Made by a program: the position numbers and the translations under genes. A stretch of 46,392 nucleotides of DNA, from the NCBI GenBank assembly GCA_910578385.1, contig CAJTQV010000021.1, forward strand, positions 1 to 46,392, given 5' to 3'. Source of the stretch: an uncultured Muribaculaceae bacterium (GTDB lineage Bacteria; Bacteroidota; Bacteroidia; Bacteroidales; Muribaculaceae). This document shows positions 17,217 to 25,512 of the stretch, piece after piece (position 1 is the first letter of the stretch; the number at the start of each line of letters is the position of its first letter). The notes under the pieces were generated by a model. It did not search any database, was not told the origin of the DNA, and worked only from the letters and a program-made list of their open reading frames with translations.

Positions 17217-18221
17217 ATGAATATAGCAATAGTTGGTGCCAGCGGCGCGGTGGGACAGGAATTCCTGCGCGTGCTGACAGAACAGGATTTCCCGGTTGAC
17301 AATCTTCGTCTTTTCGGTTCGGCCCGCTCGGCCGGACAGACCCGCACGTTCCGTGGCAGGGAATACACTATCGAGGAACTCACCCACGATTCAGACTTCT
17401 CGGGTATAGACATAGCTTTCACCTCGGCCGGTGCCGGAGTGTCGCGTGAATATGCCGATGTCATCACACGTCACGGGGCGGTGATGATCGACAACAGTTC
17501 TGCATTCCGCATGGATCCGGATGTGCCGCTGGTGGTTCCTGAGGTCAACGGCGCGGATGCTTTCGACCGTCCCCGCAACATAATCGGCAACCCCAACTGC
17601 ACCACCATACAGATGGTTGTGGCTCTCAACGCCATCGAGAAGGTGAGCCACATCAAGCGTGCTCATGTAGCCACTTACCAGGCGGCAAGCGGTGCCGGTG
17701 CGGCAGCCATGGAGGAACTGCGCGAACAGTGCGCACAGCTCACACGCGGCGAGGAACCCACGGTGTGCAAGTTCGCCCATCAGCTCGCGTATAATGTCAT
17801 CCCCCACGTTGACGTGTTTACCGACAACGGTTACACCAAAGAGGAGATGAAGATGTATAACGAGACCCGCAAGATCATGCACAGCGACATCAAGGTGTCG
17901 GCCACCTGCGTCCGCGTGCCGGTGCTCCGTGCCCACAGCGAGGCCATCTGGGTCGAGACCGAGCGTCCGGTCAGCGTGGAGGAAGCCCTCGAAGCATTCA
18001 GCAACGCCGAGGGACTTGTGCTCGTCGAGGAGAAGGATGGCGCGAAATATTATCCGATGCCCCTCTTCGCCGCCGACAGCGACCCGGTCTATGTGGGACG
18101 TGTGCGCAAGGACCTGTGCGACGACTGCGGACTCAGCTTCTGGGTCGTGGCCGACCAGATCAAGAAAGGCGCCGCGCTCAACGCCGTGCAGATCGCGCAA
18201 TATCTGCTGAAGCACTCATAA
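17217..18221 (+). CDS. asd: Aspartate-semialdehyde dehydrogenase
   Basis: A 334-aa enzyme that reduces aspartyl phosphate to aspartate semialdehyde, the branch point to lysine/diaminopimelate, threonine and methionine. It shows the NADP-binding GASGAVGQEF (7-16), 'FTSAGAGVSREYA', the catalytic NPNCTTIQMV (Cys128), 'YQAASGAGAAAMEEL' and the C-terminal His/Arg region 'CVRVPVLRAHSEAIWVET'. Length is normal. The start is the ATG at 17217. Other amino acid synthesis genes are not adjacent; the helicase gene follows by 21 bp. Confidence 0.96.
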   Translation: MNIAIVGASGAVGQEFLRVLTEQDFPVDNLRLFGSARSAGQTRTFRGREYTIEELTHDSDFSGIDIAFTSAGAGVSREYADVITRHGAVMIDNSSAFRMDPDVPLVVPEVNGADAFDRPRNIIGNPNCTTIQMVVALNAIEKVSHIKRAHVATYQAASGAGAAAMEELREQCAQLTRGEEPTVCKFAHQLAYNVIPHVDVFTDNGYTKEEMKMYNETRKIMHSDIKVSATCVRVPVLRAHSEAIWVETERPVSVEEALEAFSNAEGLVLVEEKDGAKYYPMPLFAADSDPVYVGRVRKDLCDDCGLSFWVVADQIKKGAALNAVQIAQYLLKHS

Positions 18222-18242
18222 TGTGACAATATCTGACATGAC

Positions 18243-20849
18243 ATGGAGAACAACGGGCAACTTGAACTGGCCGAGGCCATAGTGGAGAGAACCGGATGCA
18301 GTCTTTTTCTGACCGGAAAAGCCGGAACGGGAAAAACCACGTTCCTGCGCAAGCTGCGCTCATCGAGCCGCAAGCGCATGGTGGTCACGGCTCCCACCGG
18401 CATAGCCGCAATCAACGCCGGAGGAGTTACGCTCCACTCATTCTTCCAGCTTGACTTCGGGCCGTTCATTCCCGGCGTGAAGCGCGACAGCTCCAACCGC
18501 CGCTCCATGGCATTCAGCAAGGAGAAGATACGCATAATCCGCGGTCTTGACCTGCTGGTAATCGACGAGGTGAGTATGGTGCGCTCCGACATGCTCGATG
18601 CCGTTGACGAGGTGTTGCGGCGGTTCCGCGACCGCTCGCTCCCCTTCGGCGGTGTGCAGCTGCTGCTCATCGGCGACCTGCAACAGCTTCCGCCCGTAGT
18701 GATCGACTCGGAGCGGAAACTTCTGGAGGAGCATTACCGCTCGCCTTATTTCTTCGACAGCCACGCACTGTCGCAGCTCGACTATGTGACCGTGGAGCTG
18801 ACAAAGGTTTACCGCCAGAGCGATTCTGAATTTCTCGGGCTGCTCAACGCCGTGCGCGACAACCGTGCCGACGCCTCGGTGCTCGACCGGCTCAACTCTC
18901 GCTGCCGGCCAGGTTTCACCCCCGACGACTCGGAGGGATACGTGCGTCTCACCACCCACAACCATCTTGCGAACCGGATAAACCGGTCGCGGCTCGACTC
19001 ACTGCCGACCCCGTCATTCTTCTTTCCGGCCACGGTCGAGGGGAATTTCCCGGAAAGCTCCTACCCCGCCGAGCGCGACCTTGAGCTGAAAGAGGGGGCG
19101 CAGGTCATGTTTATCAAGAACGATACAGGTGCCGACCGCCGTTTCTTCAACGGCATGCTCGGACGCGTCACAGCTATCGACGAGGAGGGGGTGACAGTCA
19201 CCCCGACCGACAGCGACGACCAGATTGACGTTCAGCCCGTGGAATGGGAAAACGTCAAGTTCGTTGTGAACGAGGAAACGAAGGAGATTACCGAGATGCG
19301 CGAGGGTGTCTTCCGCCAGCTGCCGCTCAAGACGGCATGGGCCATCACGATACACAAGAGCCAGGGTCTGACATTCGACCGGGCCATAATCGACACATCC
19401 GGGTCGTTCGCACATGGGCAGACGTATGTCGCGCTGTCCCGCTGCCGCACGCTCGAAGGTCTGGTACTCGACCGTCCCATCCCGCCCCATGCCATAATAA
19501 ACGACCCGACCGTGACCCAGTTCATCAGCACCCACAAGGCTGAGGGACTCGACCACGATGCAATCGACGCGATGAGCCATGCCTATTACCTGCATCTCGT
19601 GGAGGGGATGTTCAATTTCAGGCCGCTCTTCAACGCGCTTGAGGGTGTGATCCGTCTGCTTCATGAGAACTTCATGAAGGTGTATCCGACCCAGGTGCAG
19701 GTATTCGCGCAAGGTTGTGCGGAGATGCAGAAAACCCTTGTGGATGTAGGCGACAAGTTCCGCACACAGATACGCCGGATTGATGCCGACGCTGAGGGAG
19801 CTGCCGAGAACCCGCTGCTGATACAGCGCATCAAGGACGCGTCGCGCTATTTCCTGGCCCAGCTGGCTAAGCTGCGCGAGATGACCGACGCGTTGCCCGG
19901 CGACCATGACAGCCGGAAAGTCTTGCAGAAACTCAGCGAACGCAAGGAACTGTTCGACAGCATGGCCGACATACGCTCGGCACTTTTAGAGACATTCTCG
20001 GAAGAGGATTTCGATGTGGACCATTACCTTGACATCAAGGCGCACGGAGCATTCCGCATGCAGGAAAATAAACGTAAACCGCGCAGGATAGCGGCCGTCT
20101 CCGAACAGACCGAGGATAACCTCCACCCGATGCTGTTCGACCGTCTGCGCGAATGGAGAACGGCCAAAGCAGCGCAACTCGACATGCCGGCCTACACCGT
20201 CGCCTCGACCAAGAGCCTGATGGCCATCTCCAACCACCTGCCCACCAGTTACGACGAGCTGATGCTTATGCCGGGCATAGGCTCCGCGACAGTAAAACGA
20301 TATGGCGACAGTATTCTTGACATAGTCGATTCATTTATTGCCGAGGGCAAGGATATAACCCTGATTCCTCTGCCCACACCGGCCAAAGCCGCGCCCAAGC
20401 GTAGAAACAGAGTCCAAGTTACAGGTAACGAGCCGGACAACGGGAAGGAACCCAAGACGGCAAGACCTAAACCGGTGCGAGGCGAGACAAAGCGGATAAG
20501 CTACCGGATGTTTCTTGAAGGGAAGACACCTCAGGAGATAGCCGCCGAACGGAATCTGACACTGTCCACAATCGAAGGGCATTTGGTAGAGCTGATTGAC
20601 CTCACAGACGCGACGCAGGTGTCGAGACTGTTGCGCCCCGACACCCGCAGTGCCATTGAGTCTTATCTGAACCGCACGGAGACACTTCCGTCATACAGCC
20701 GTGATGTCATCGATGCCATCCGCGATGCCTCGGGAATAGAACCGGCATATGCCGAACTCAAGCTGATGCTCCGCATGACAGGCCGCAAGCTGACACCTGT
20801 CGCCAAAACAACAGAAGACAGCAACGCGGCTGAAGCGGCTACAGATTGA
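18243..20849 (+). CDS. PIF1-like SF1 helicase with HRDC and C-terminal HTH
   Basis: An 868-aa ATPase. The N-terminal SF1 helicase shows Walker A LTGKAGTGKTTF (GKAGTGKT at 25-32), 'VTAPTGIAAINAGGVTLHSFF', Walker B VIDEVSMVR, 'LIGDLQQLPPV' and the motif V/VI region 'WAITIHKSQGLTFDRAIID' and 'YVALSRCRTLEGL'. These are PIF1/RecD2-type signatures. Around residues 630-700 is an HRDC domain ('LREWRTAKAAQLDMPAYTVAS...LMLMPGIGSATVKRYG'), and from about 752 an HTH_40-like region ('YRMFLEGKTPQEIAAERNLTLSTIEGHL'). HRDC plus HTH_40 is otherwise known from RecQ C-termini, so this is a domain mix of PIF1 and RecQ tails, common in Bacteroidales. It probably unwinds structured DNA during replication or repair. 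Confidence 0.92.
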   Translation: MENNGQLELAEAIVERTGCSLFLTGKAGTGKTTFLRKLRSSSRKRMVVTAPTGIAAINAGGVTLHSFFQLDFGPFIPGVKRDSSNRRSMAFSKEKIRIIRGLDLLVIDEVSMVRSDMLDAVDEVLRRFRDRSLPFGGVQLLLIGDLQQLPPVVIDSERKLLEEHYRSPYFFDSHALSQLDYVTVELTKVYRQSDSEFLGLLNAVRDNRADASVLDRLNSRCRPGFTPDDSEGYVRLTTHNHLANRINRSRLDSLPTPSFFFPATVEGNFPESSYPAERDLELKEGAQVMFIKNDTGADRRFFNGMLGRVTAIDEEGVTVTPTDSDDQIDVQPVEWENVKFVVNEETKEITEMREGVFRQLPLKTAWAITIHKSQGLTFDRAIIDTSGSFAHGQTYVALSRCRTLEGLVLDRPIPPHAIINDPTVTQFISTHKAEGLDHDAIDAMSHAYYLHLVEGMFNFRPLFNALEGVIRLLHENFMKVYPTQVQVFAQGCAEMQKTLVDVGDKFRTQIRRIDADAEGAAENPLLIQRIKDASRYFLAQLAKLREMTDALPGDHDSRKVLQKLSERKELFDSMADIRSALLETFSEEDFDVDHYLDIKAHGAFRMQENKRKPRRIAAVSEQTEDNLHPMLFDRLREWRTAKAAQLDMPAYTVASTKSLMAISNHLPTSYDELMLMPGIGSATVKRYGDSILDIVDSFIAEGKDITLIPLPTPAKAAPKRRNRVQVTGNEPDNGKEPKTARPKPVRGETKRISYRMFLEGKTPQEIAAERNLTLSTIEGHLVELIDLTDATQVSRLLRPDTRSAIESYLNRTETLPSYSRDVIDAIRDASGIEPAYAELKLMLRMTGRKLTPVAKTTEDSNAAEAATD

Positions 20850-21375
20850 AATAGAAGGTACCGAACGACAGGACGGTATAGAAGTCATAGGTGATGTTCC
20901 GGAGGACATAATTCGTGTTATATGCCGGAACGTCAACACCCTTGTCCCATTGGTCGGTCCATGGATTCCATGCGTTGAGCACATTGACATTGTACTGCAC
21001 GCCGTTGTACTGATAGCTGACCACCAGCGGAAGCACACGCCATACACCGGTAGCATCGTAACCGTTGGCTATGACTTTTATCACGCCCTGATTCTGGAAA
21101 TTGGTTGACACCGAGGGGCTGACCACAATTGTGGGCGAAGGATTCCAGCCGGTGTACCAGGGGCTACCCCATGCCGAGGGAGGCGGAGGGCCCGGGTTGA
21201 AGCCGGGTCCCATCATGCCGGGTCCCATGCCGCCGCTGAAGCCGCCGTTAGGTCTATAGCTGCCACCCGAGCCGGGAGCCGGGAGACTGTTCTGCGCGAA
21301 AAGGCCAAGGGCTCCGAGCGCGATACCTGCAACGGCCACCCAAGCGCGCAACTTGCCAAAGATATATGTTTTCAT
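20839..21375 (-). CDS. Gly/Pro-rich exported hypothetical protein
   Basis: A 178-aa protein with a signal peptide (about residues 1-27, ending GLFAQ), a low-complexity Gly/Pro/Met segment (about 33-72, including GGMGPGMMGPGFNPGPPPP), then a beta-rich region ending in FGTFYFNL. I recognise no family. The 3' end overlaps the end of the convergent helicase gene by 11 bp. The aromatic C-terminus could suggest outer-membrane or surface association, but this is speculation. No promoter consensus was seen upstream; that region instead holds the 10-bp repeat array at 21461-21560. Confidence 0.65.
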   Translation of the reverse strand: MKTYIFGKLRAWVAVAGIALGALGLFAQNSLPAPGSGGSYRPNGGFSGGMGPGMMGPGFNPGPPPPSAWGSPWYTGWNPSPTIVVSPSVSTNFQNQGVIKVIANGYDATGVWRVLPLVVSYQYNGVQYNVNVLNAWNPWTDQWDKGVDVPAYNTNYVLRNITYDFYTVLSFGTFYFNL

Positions 21376-21460
21376 AGCATAACTTATTTAAATCGGACTA
21401 TATAACCTAAAACAACCCTGACCCCAAAATTCCCCACCACCCCGGAAAATAATCCCGGAC

Positions 21461-21560
21461 AAGACCGGGAATCATCGGGATTGATCGGGATTTACCCTGA
21501 TTAATCCCGATTAACCTTGATTAACCCTGATTAGCCCCGATTTATCCCGATTAATCACAA
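21461..21560. repeat. 10-bp phased tandem array, about 10 units
   Basis: Ten decamers in perfect 10-bp register (e.g. TTGATCGGGA, TTAATCCCGA, TTAACCTTGA, TTAACCCTGA, TTAGCCCCGA, TTTATCCCGA) share an AT core plus a GC run. Only the core units (about 21471-21550) are close to each other. The array ends 29 bp before the -7 box of the S23 gene. Confidence 0.85.
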
Positions 21561-21588
21561 TTTTCGACTGTGATTCAAAATTTTTGGT

Positions 21589-21596
21589 TATATTTG
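21589..21596 (+). promoter_or_regulatory. -7 box of the S23/zinc-ribbon gene
   Basis: TATATTTG at 21589-21596 matches TAnnTTTG. No TTTG lies at the -33 position. The predicted start near 21601 falls after the ATG at 21584, so the ATG at 21623 is the real start. Confidence 0.65.
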
Positions 21597-21622
21597 CGTC
21601 TGAACCAACACCGGCATATTTT

Positions 21623-22369
21623 ATGGGCGTAAATATTCAATTCTCACAGTCTTACCACTGGCTTAATTCCTGGATCTTAGCCAACATAATTCAACTTGCA
21701 ACGCAAGACTTCTGCGACAGATTCATTGATTACCGCATAGATCCGGCTCGCAGGCTTTATGATCAAATGACGATGGCCGCCCGTTGCGGAGTTGCCAACA
21801 TTGCAGAAGGATCAGCCAGACATTCTACATCTATTGAGACTGAGATGCGGTTACTTGACGTGGCCAGAGCGAGTTTTGATGAACTTCAAGGTGATTTGTT
21901 CAACTTTTTGCTGAGGAAGAAAGCTGATGTCTGGGCCATTGGACAACATGATAGAGAATCGCTTTGGAAAATGAAACTTGATAACCCGAACTATACAAAC
22001 AGTTATCTACATGACGCCGCGATACATATCCTTACTCAGAAGAGTAAATTCGACTATTGGATTGACAACGACAATCCGGAAATCGCAGCCAACGCACTTC
22101 TTGTATTATGCCTGAGAGAGAACAGAATGCTTCAAGCTCAGATTCAGAGCCAACTTGAAAATTTCAAACAGCAAGGCGGCTTCACGGAGAATATGACTGT
22201 CGAACGGTTGGAGGCCAGAAAAAACCAAGCAGCGTCAGCAGGCGCGCCACTTTGTCCCAAATGCGGCAAGCAGATGTTGAAGCGCACACAGAAAAAGGGG
22301 CAGCAACAAGGCCGCGAATTCTGGGGATGCAGCAACTACCCCCACTGCGACGGCATACGACCTATCTGA
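21623..22369 (+). CDS. S23/four-helix-bundle protein fused to a C4 topoisomerase-type zinc ribbon
   Basis: A 248-aa protein. Residues about 20-125 resemble the four-helix-bundle family first seen as intervening sequences in 23S rRNA (S23): 'FCDRFIDYRIDPARRLYDQMTMAARCGVANIAEGS'. A linker region follows with 'LLRKKADVW' and 'DYWIDNDNPEIAANALLVLCLRENRML'. The last ~39 residues form a C4 zinc ribbon (CPKCGKQM...GCSNYPHCDG) like those at topoisomerase I C-termini. S23 proteins are small and of unknown function; fusion to a nucleic-acid-binding ribbon suggests a DNA- or RNA-binding role (inference). The coding sequence is lower in GC than its neighbours, a possible sign of transfer. Promoter and repeat array lie directly upstream. 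Confidence 0.82.
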   Translation: MGVNIQFSQSYHWLNSWILANIIQLATQDFCDRFIDYRIDPARRLYDQMTMAARCGVANIAEGSARHSTSIETEMRLLDVARASFDELQGDLFNFLLRKKADVWAIGQHDRESLWKMKLDNPNYTNSYLHDAAIHILTQKSKFDYWIDNDNPEIAANALLVLCLRENRMLQAQIQSQLENFKQQGGFTENMTVERLEARKNQAASAGAPLCPKCGKQMLKRTQKKGQQQGREFWGCSNYPHCDGIRPI

Positions 22370-22372
22370 ATC

Positions 22373-22521
22373 GTCGAACCAATAAAAAACGCATAGCCTC
22401 GACCATGGGAATACGCCCGGACTCAGTCAAGCAGGGACGCTGGCGATTGCGGCAGAAACTCGCCCTTCCCAAAGGAGAATCACTCGAAAAGGCCTTACGG
22501 TCATACCTTGACAATCATTGA
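22373..22521 (+). pseudogene. Remnant of an HTH (LuxR-like) regulator C-terminus
   Basis: A frame ending at 22521 encodes 'KKRIASTMGIRPDSVKQGRW', then RLRQKLALPKGESLEKALRSYLDNH. This resembles the DNA-recognition helix and tail of LuxR/GerE-type HTH regulators of Bacteroidota. No start codon or upstream domain exists in this frame except sequence overlapping the zinc-ribbon gene out of frame, so it looks like the 3' stump of a lost gene. Its stop overlaps the convergent glycerate kinase stop by a few bases. Confidence 0.5.
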
Positions 22522-23672
22522 TTGCGGACGTTGAGGAGGGCGGCGGCGTAGAATATGCGGTGGAGGGCTGTTACCGGGTCGAGCGGATTGTCGCCTGCGG
22601 GGAAATCCATGCTCGGGTTGAGTTGGTCCTCGTTGATGTTTATGACCCGGGAGTAGCCGTCGGCCTCCAGCTGTTCACGGTCCTCAATCTGTCCGGCCAT
22701 CAGAACGACCGGCACTCCTGCGGCCTTGGCACGGCGCAACACGCCGTCGGGCACCTTGCCCTGACGCGTCTGGGCATCAGCCTTACCCTCGCCTGTTATC
22801 ACGAGGGCTGCACCCTTGATAATGTTATTGAAATTGATTGTATCCAATACATACTCAATGCCATGAAGAGGCTCCGCACCTGCAAGTGCGGCCAGCCCGC
22901 CACCCGTACCACCTGCAGCTCCGGCACCGGCGAAATCCTCGGGATTGCGCCCGACGGCATCGTTCATCTTGACCGCCACATTCTCCATGCCATCTTCCAG
23001 CAGAGAAAGGTCGGAGATCGAGGCTCCTTTCTGGGCTGCATAGAGATTGACCGCTCCCTGTTCGCCGTAGAAAGGTATCCTTGCATCGTACAGATAACGG
23101 AGGGTCACTCCCTGAAGTTTCTCTTGCAATGCTGAAGTGTCAAAACGGGTTATCCTGTCAAGGTCAGCACCGGTAACCGGGCGCAGAAGAAGCTCACCAT
23201 CCATGTATATCTGCAATCCGAGAGCCTGGAGAGCACCGAGTCCGGCATCGTTGGTCGCGCTGCCACCGAGCGCACAGGTCACATCGGTTGCACCGGCGGC
23301 AACCGCGGCGGCAATCTGCTCACCGAAGCCGTAGGTAGTGGTCTGCATCACGTTGCGCTCATCAGGTTGGAGGAGTGTCAGGCCACATGTCGAGGCGAGT
23401 TCCACCACCGCCGGCTTACCGTCGCGACACATCAGGAACGGTGCCGTAAGCGGACGCATGAGAGCGTCGTGGGCATCGACCGGACACATCTTTCCGCCGA
23501 TATGGGAGGAGATGAAACGCAGCGTACCCTCGCCGCCGTCAGCGAGAGGCAACACCGAAACATCCAACAGATAATCGCTGCAAGTACTCGCGAACCCGTC
23601 GCTCGCTGCCCTGCCGGCCTGACCGGCCGTCAGACAACCTTTCCAAGAATCGAATGCTACAACTAATTTCAT
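22515..23672 (-). CDS. Glycerate kinase (GlxK/GarK family)
   Basis: A 385-aa kinase that phosphorylates D-glycerate (2-phosphoglycerate producing in this family) to feed lower glycolysis. It shows the N-terminal 'VVAFDSWKGCLTAGQAG', 'LPLADGGEGTLRF', 'CALGGSATNDAGLGALQALG', 'GAGAAGGTGGGLAALAGAEP' and 'ALVITGEGKADAQTRQGKVP', all typical of the family. Length is normal. It is a single-gene unit with its own consensus promoter and a leader of about 15 nt. Confidence 0.94.
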   Translation of the reverse strand: MKLVVAFDSWKGCLTAGQAGRAASDGFASTCSDYLLDVSVLPLADGGEGTLRFISSHIGGKMCPVDAHDALMRPLTAPFLMCRDGKPAVVELASTCGLTLLQPDERNVMQTTTYGFGEQIAAAVAAGATDVTCALGGSATNDAGLGALQALGLQIYMDGELLLRPVTGADLDRITRFDTSALQEKLQGVTLRYLYDARIPFYGEQGAVNLYAAQKGASISDLSLLEDGMENVAVKMNDAVGRNPEDFAGAGAAGGTGGGLAALAGAEPLHGIEYVLDTINFNNIIKGAALVITGEGKADAQTRQGKVPDGVLRRAKAAGVPVVLMAGQIEDREQLEADGYSRVININEDQLNPSMDFPAGDNPLDPVTALHRIFYAAALLNVRNQ

Positions 23673-23691
23673 AATTTTTACGTTTTGTCCA

Positions 23692-23723
23692 CAAATATAG
23701 CAATTTATTTACACAACAACAAA
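23692..23723 (-). promoter_or_regulatory. Promoter of glycerate kinase
   Basis: On the minus strand TTTG (23720-23723), a 20-bp spacer, then TATATTTG (23692-23699): full Bacteroidota consensus. The remainder of the 311-bp divergent region up to 23983 is AT-rich, with only a weak CAAATTTG (23905-23912) as a candidate -7 box for the protease gene. Confidence 0.8.
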
Positions 23724-23983
23724 ACTTACGCCATTAAATTAAAAATAAGATCAAGAAAAACCAAAAAGAAACAGAGGTTGGGTAAACCAACAGAACTGAC
23801 AATACGGAAAGGACCACGAAGTTAATATATGTTAAAAAGAGCCTCGTTTATTCATATATTATCGAAAACCGATAATTCCAGTGGTAAAATTGGAAAAATT
23901 TTCCCAAATTTGCAGAGCAGCATTGAGCTAAATCGCTCAGTCAATCTAAATCACTTAAATCAGAACTAAACCAGAACGGACAA

Positions 23984-25432
23984 ATGAACATTCGTACAAT
24001 ACTTACATCATTGGCAGTATCCGCGACATCCGCATGTGCGCTGGCGGCACCGGCGGGGCCGGGGCCAATCGACCGCGCTTTTCCGACAACCGGCTCAGTG
24101 CGAGGCCTGATTATCATGGCTGAATTCAGCGATGTGAAATTTCTTGAAAAGACAACACGCGACTACATCGACACCAAAGTCAATTCCGAAAACTTCGTAT
24201 CGGAAGAAGCGGCCGGAAGTGTGGCGGACTATTTCCGCGAGCAGTCAAAAGGACTGTTCACGCCGGTATTCGACGTTGTAGGCCCGGTGACATTGCCTAA
24301 CACCCGTGCATCATATGGTCTCTTCGACAACATGTTAGGGTTATACCGCGATGCAGCGTCGGCCGCCGACAAAGAGGCGGACGTGGACTTCACCAAATAT
24401 GACGTAGACGAAGACGGATATGTTGACTTCATATTCGTGATATTCCCCGGTCATTCCAGGTCGCAGGGTGGTCCTATGGAAGCCATACACCCGTCGATGG
24501 ACGACCTGACCAACAAGGTGTTCGTCAAATACGACGGACTCTATCTCTCAAGAGCTGCCTGCTCAAGCGAGCTCAAAGGTGGCGAGGGTGAGAATTGGGA
24601 TGGCATCGGCACGATATGCCATGAATTCAGCCACGTGCTCGGACTGCCCGACGTGTACGACTCGAATTATTCTGGCGGCTACGGCATGTACCATTATGAC
24701 GTGATGGACTACGGCTCGCAGAACGACGACCGCCGCAGACCTGCCGGGTACACGGCGATGGACAGATACACTCTCGGTTGGCTTGAACCCGAAATCCTCA
24801 CTGAGACCACTTATGATGTGGAACTTAAGAACCTGATCGACAGCAACAAGGCTTACTTCATAGTAAATCCCGAAAACGAGAACGAGTACTACACGCTTGA
24901 GAACCGTCAGAAAGTCGGTTTTGATGCCGGGCTTCCGGGTCATGGCCTTGTGATCAGCCTCGTCAACTACGACAAAAAACTCTGGAGCGACAACAAGGTG
25001 AACGTTCCGACGGTAGCGGGTTACGAGCATGTGATGCTCATCGCAGCCGACGACGACAAACCGGCAAAGGCAACCCCGGACCAGGAAGCGGGAGACCCCT
25101 TCCCCGGCACCAAGGGTGTGACCTCGTTCGGCGGCAGCACAACTCCGGCCGCAGTATGGAAATCGACCGGAACGACTCCGACATTCCTTATCAACAACAT
25201 CCGCGAGACAGAAGACGGCGTGATTAAATTCGACTTCATAGCCGACGCATCGGGCGTAAACAGCGTAGGTGATGAGACCGTGAATGTCAGCGGCGGTTAC
25301 GGCTGCGTGAACGCTCCCGAGGGAGCCAGGGTCTACAGCATAGATGGTGCCGAGGTTGGCCGCGAAGGCCTGGCTGCCGGCATATATGTCGTATGCGTGA
25401 ACGGACGCAGCGTGAAAGTACTTGTGAAATAG
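23984..25432 (+). CDS. M6-family secreted metalloprotease with T9SS-like tail
   Basis: A 482-aa exported protease with a signal peptide (about 1-22, ending ALAAPAG). The catalytic region has the zinc motif HEFSHVLGLPDVYD (His213, Glu214, His217; HExxHxxGxxD) and the 'GMYHYDVMDYGSQND' Met-turn region of immune inhibitor A (M6) peptidases. A beta-rich domain follows to about 420. The C-terminal ~60 residues (GYGCVNAPEGARVYSIDGAE...GIYVVCVNGRSVKVLVK) look like a type IX secretion sorting domain. It would act at the cell surface or outside, on unknown protein substrates. It is a single gene with weak promoter evidence. Confidence 0.88.
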   Translation: MNIRTILTSLAVSATSACALAAPAGPGPIDRAFPTTGSVRGLIIMAEFSDVKFLEKTTRDYIDTKVNSENFVSEEAAGSVADYFREQSKGLFTPVFDVVGPVTLPNTRASYGLFDNMLGLYRDAASAADKEADVDFTKYDVDEDGYVDFIFVIFPGHSRSQGGPMEAIHPSMDDLTNKVFVKYDGLYLSRAACSSELKGGEGENWDGIGTICHEFSHVLGLPDVYDSNYSGGYGMYHYDVMDYGSQNDDRRRPAGYTAMDRYTLGWLEPEILTETTYDVELKNLIDSNKAYFIVNPENENEYYTLENRQKVGFDAGLPGHGLVISLVNYDKKLWSDNKVNVPTVAGYEHVMLIAADDDKPAKATPDQEAGDPFPGTKGVTSFGGSTTPAAVWKSTGTTPTFLINNIRETEDGVIKFDFIADASGVNSVGDETVNVSGGYGCVNAPEGARVYSIDGAEVGREGLAAGIYVVCVNGRSVKVLVK

Positions 25433-25466
25433 AGTGTGAATAAATGTCAATTAAGGGCGTCCGGAT

Positions 25467-25497
25467 TTTGCTATTTGGCTAAATATAGATAACTTTG
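25467..25497 (+). promoter_or_regulatory. Promoter of lptD
   Basis: TTTG (25467-25470), a 19-bp spacer, then TAACTTTG (25490-25497). The start is predicted near 25502, leaving about 10 nt before the TTG start codon at 25513. Confidence 0.75.
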
Positions 25498-25512
25498 TAA
25501 TGAAATACGAAG

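Noticed and set aside
17391..18215. 274-codon minus-strand ORF
   Set aside because: Antisense shadow of asd; no start signal and shadow-like composition.
25500..25512. ATG at 25500 as the lptD start
   Set aside because: Out of frame with lptD and closes at a stop after about 23 codons; the TTG at 25513 begins the signal peptide.
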